From: Arthrobacter sp. PsM3
GTDB taxonomy: Bacteria > Actinomycetota > Actinomycetes > Actinomycetales > Micrococcaceae
Direction of reading: 5' to 3'
Assembly: GCF_030433895.1 (NCBI RefSeq)
Contig: NZ_JARUXE010000035.1
Coordinates: forward strand, 1 to 45,900
DNA: 45,900 nt
Part shown: positions 45,642 through 45,900 of the stretch, in pieces
Layout of the letters: each line of letters starts with the position of its first letter
Numbering within the stretch: the first letter of the stretch is position 1
Made by a program: the position numbers and the translations under genes
Notes under the pieces: model-generated
Told to the model about the DNA's origin: nothing
The model's database searches: none
What the model saw: the letters and a program-made list of their open reading frames with translations, nothing else

Positions 45642-45900
45642 TAACCGGCAGGGCATCCTCCGCCGATGAGGACACCGCGCTGAGGCATGCAGCTTGGCGG
45701 GCAGGCGCCTTGGGACAGGAAGTACCCCGGGTAGGGGTCGTCGAGGGGTTCCGGGCAGCCGTATTCGTCGGTGTCTGGTTCGGGCCAGGGGTGTGCGGCC
45801 GTGATGAGGTGCCAGTCCGGGAAGGGGTCCGCGGGGAGTTCCTGATCGGGGTCCGGGCCGGGGTCCAGGCCGAAGGGCCCGGCGGGCGGCGGCTCCGGGT
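45641..45900 (-). CDS. 3' end of a probable HNH endonuclease / DUF222-type protein (partial)
   Basis: Open on the minus strand from the window edge to TAG at 45643-45641, about 86 codons. It has a Pro/Asp/Gly-rich linker (PEPPPAGPFGLDPGPDPDQ), then DWHLITAAHPWPEPDTDEYG and a Cys-containing end with ACPPSCMP. This low-complexity tail resembles the C termini of the numerous DUF222/HNH proteins of Arthrobacter, but the HNH motif itself would lie outside the window, so the family call is tentative. Strand and reading frame are well supported by the clean stop and the terminator. Confidence 0.55.
   Translation of the reverse strand, partial: PEPPPAGPFGLDPGPDPDQELPADPFPDWHLITAAHPWPEPDTDEYGCPEPLDDPYPGYFLSQGACPPSCMPQRGVLIGGGCPAG

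Overview
The window looks like a piece of a high-GC actinobacterial chromosome, most likely from Arthrobacter or a close relative (Micrococcaceae). This rests on the GC-rich composition, frequent GTG starts, and several actinobacterial hallmarks: mihF (actinobacterial integration host factor), an acVLRF1-type release factor, a PriA that has lost its helicase motifs, and the gene orders pyrR-pyrB-pyrC-carA-carB-pyrF-mihF-gmk-rpoZ-coaBC-metK-priA and rpsD-DUF948-DUF6167-alaS-ruvX-mltG-aroE-aroC-aroK-aroB-(TPR)-efp-nusB. Nearly everything is core housekeeping. Only 8.3-11.3 kb and the last ~2.5 kb look accessory. No rRNA, tRNA, CRISPR array or transposase was seen.

Layout. At 0-2.8 kb lies leuS (minus) behind a leader with a tiny Leu-rich ORF and a terminator hairpin, probably an attenuator. 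At 2.9-7.2 kb is a glycerol block on the minus strand (glpD, glpF, glpK), with a divergent SorC-type regulator at 7.3-8.3 kb and two inverted repeats in the shared intergenic region. At 8.4-11.3 kb a plus-strand group encodes an aldo/keto reductase, an alpha/beta hydrolase and a glycosyltransferase. At 11.4-27.0 kb, all minus strand, pyrR heads the pyrimidine operon (pyrR, pyrB, pyrC, a small PH-like membrane protein, carA, carB, pyrF). It is followed by mihF with its own promoter, then gmk, rpoZ, coaBC, metK and priA. A PyrR-binding-loop-like sequence sits just upstream of the pyrR ribosome binding site. At 27.1-28.4 kb is a plus-strand PrsW-type membrane protease, ending in a bidirectional terminator shared with nusB.

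At 28.5-38.9 kb is a long minus-strand run of tightly coupled genes: alaS, ruvX, mltG, the four shikimate genes aroE, aroC, aroK and aroB, a TPR protein, efp and nusB. Many neighbours overlap by 1-4 bases. At 39.0-40.5 kb are two small membrane-protein genes and rpsD with a long untranslated leader. At 40.7-43.4 kb are a cupin gene, rarA, and the divergent acVLRF1 gene, whose -10 element overlaps that of rarA on the opposite strand. At 43.5-45.4 kb are two tandem paralogous four-helix membrane proteins (one frameshifted near its end, both with a similar upstream block) and a 76-residue membrane protein. The window ends inside the 3' end of a likely HNH/DUF222-type gene.

The most interesting points are regulatory: the leuS leader, the pyrR RNA element, the glpD/regulator intergenic dyads, repeated -10/start-codon arrangements that predict leaderless mRNAs, and the recent tandem duplication at 43.5-45 kb. 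I found no clearly novel multi-gene system. The duplicated membrane-protein locus and the leuS leader are the best candidates for new description.
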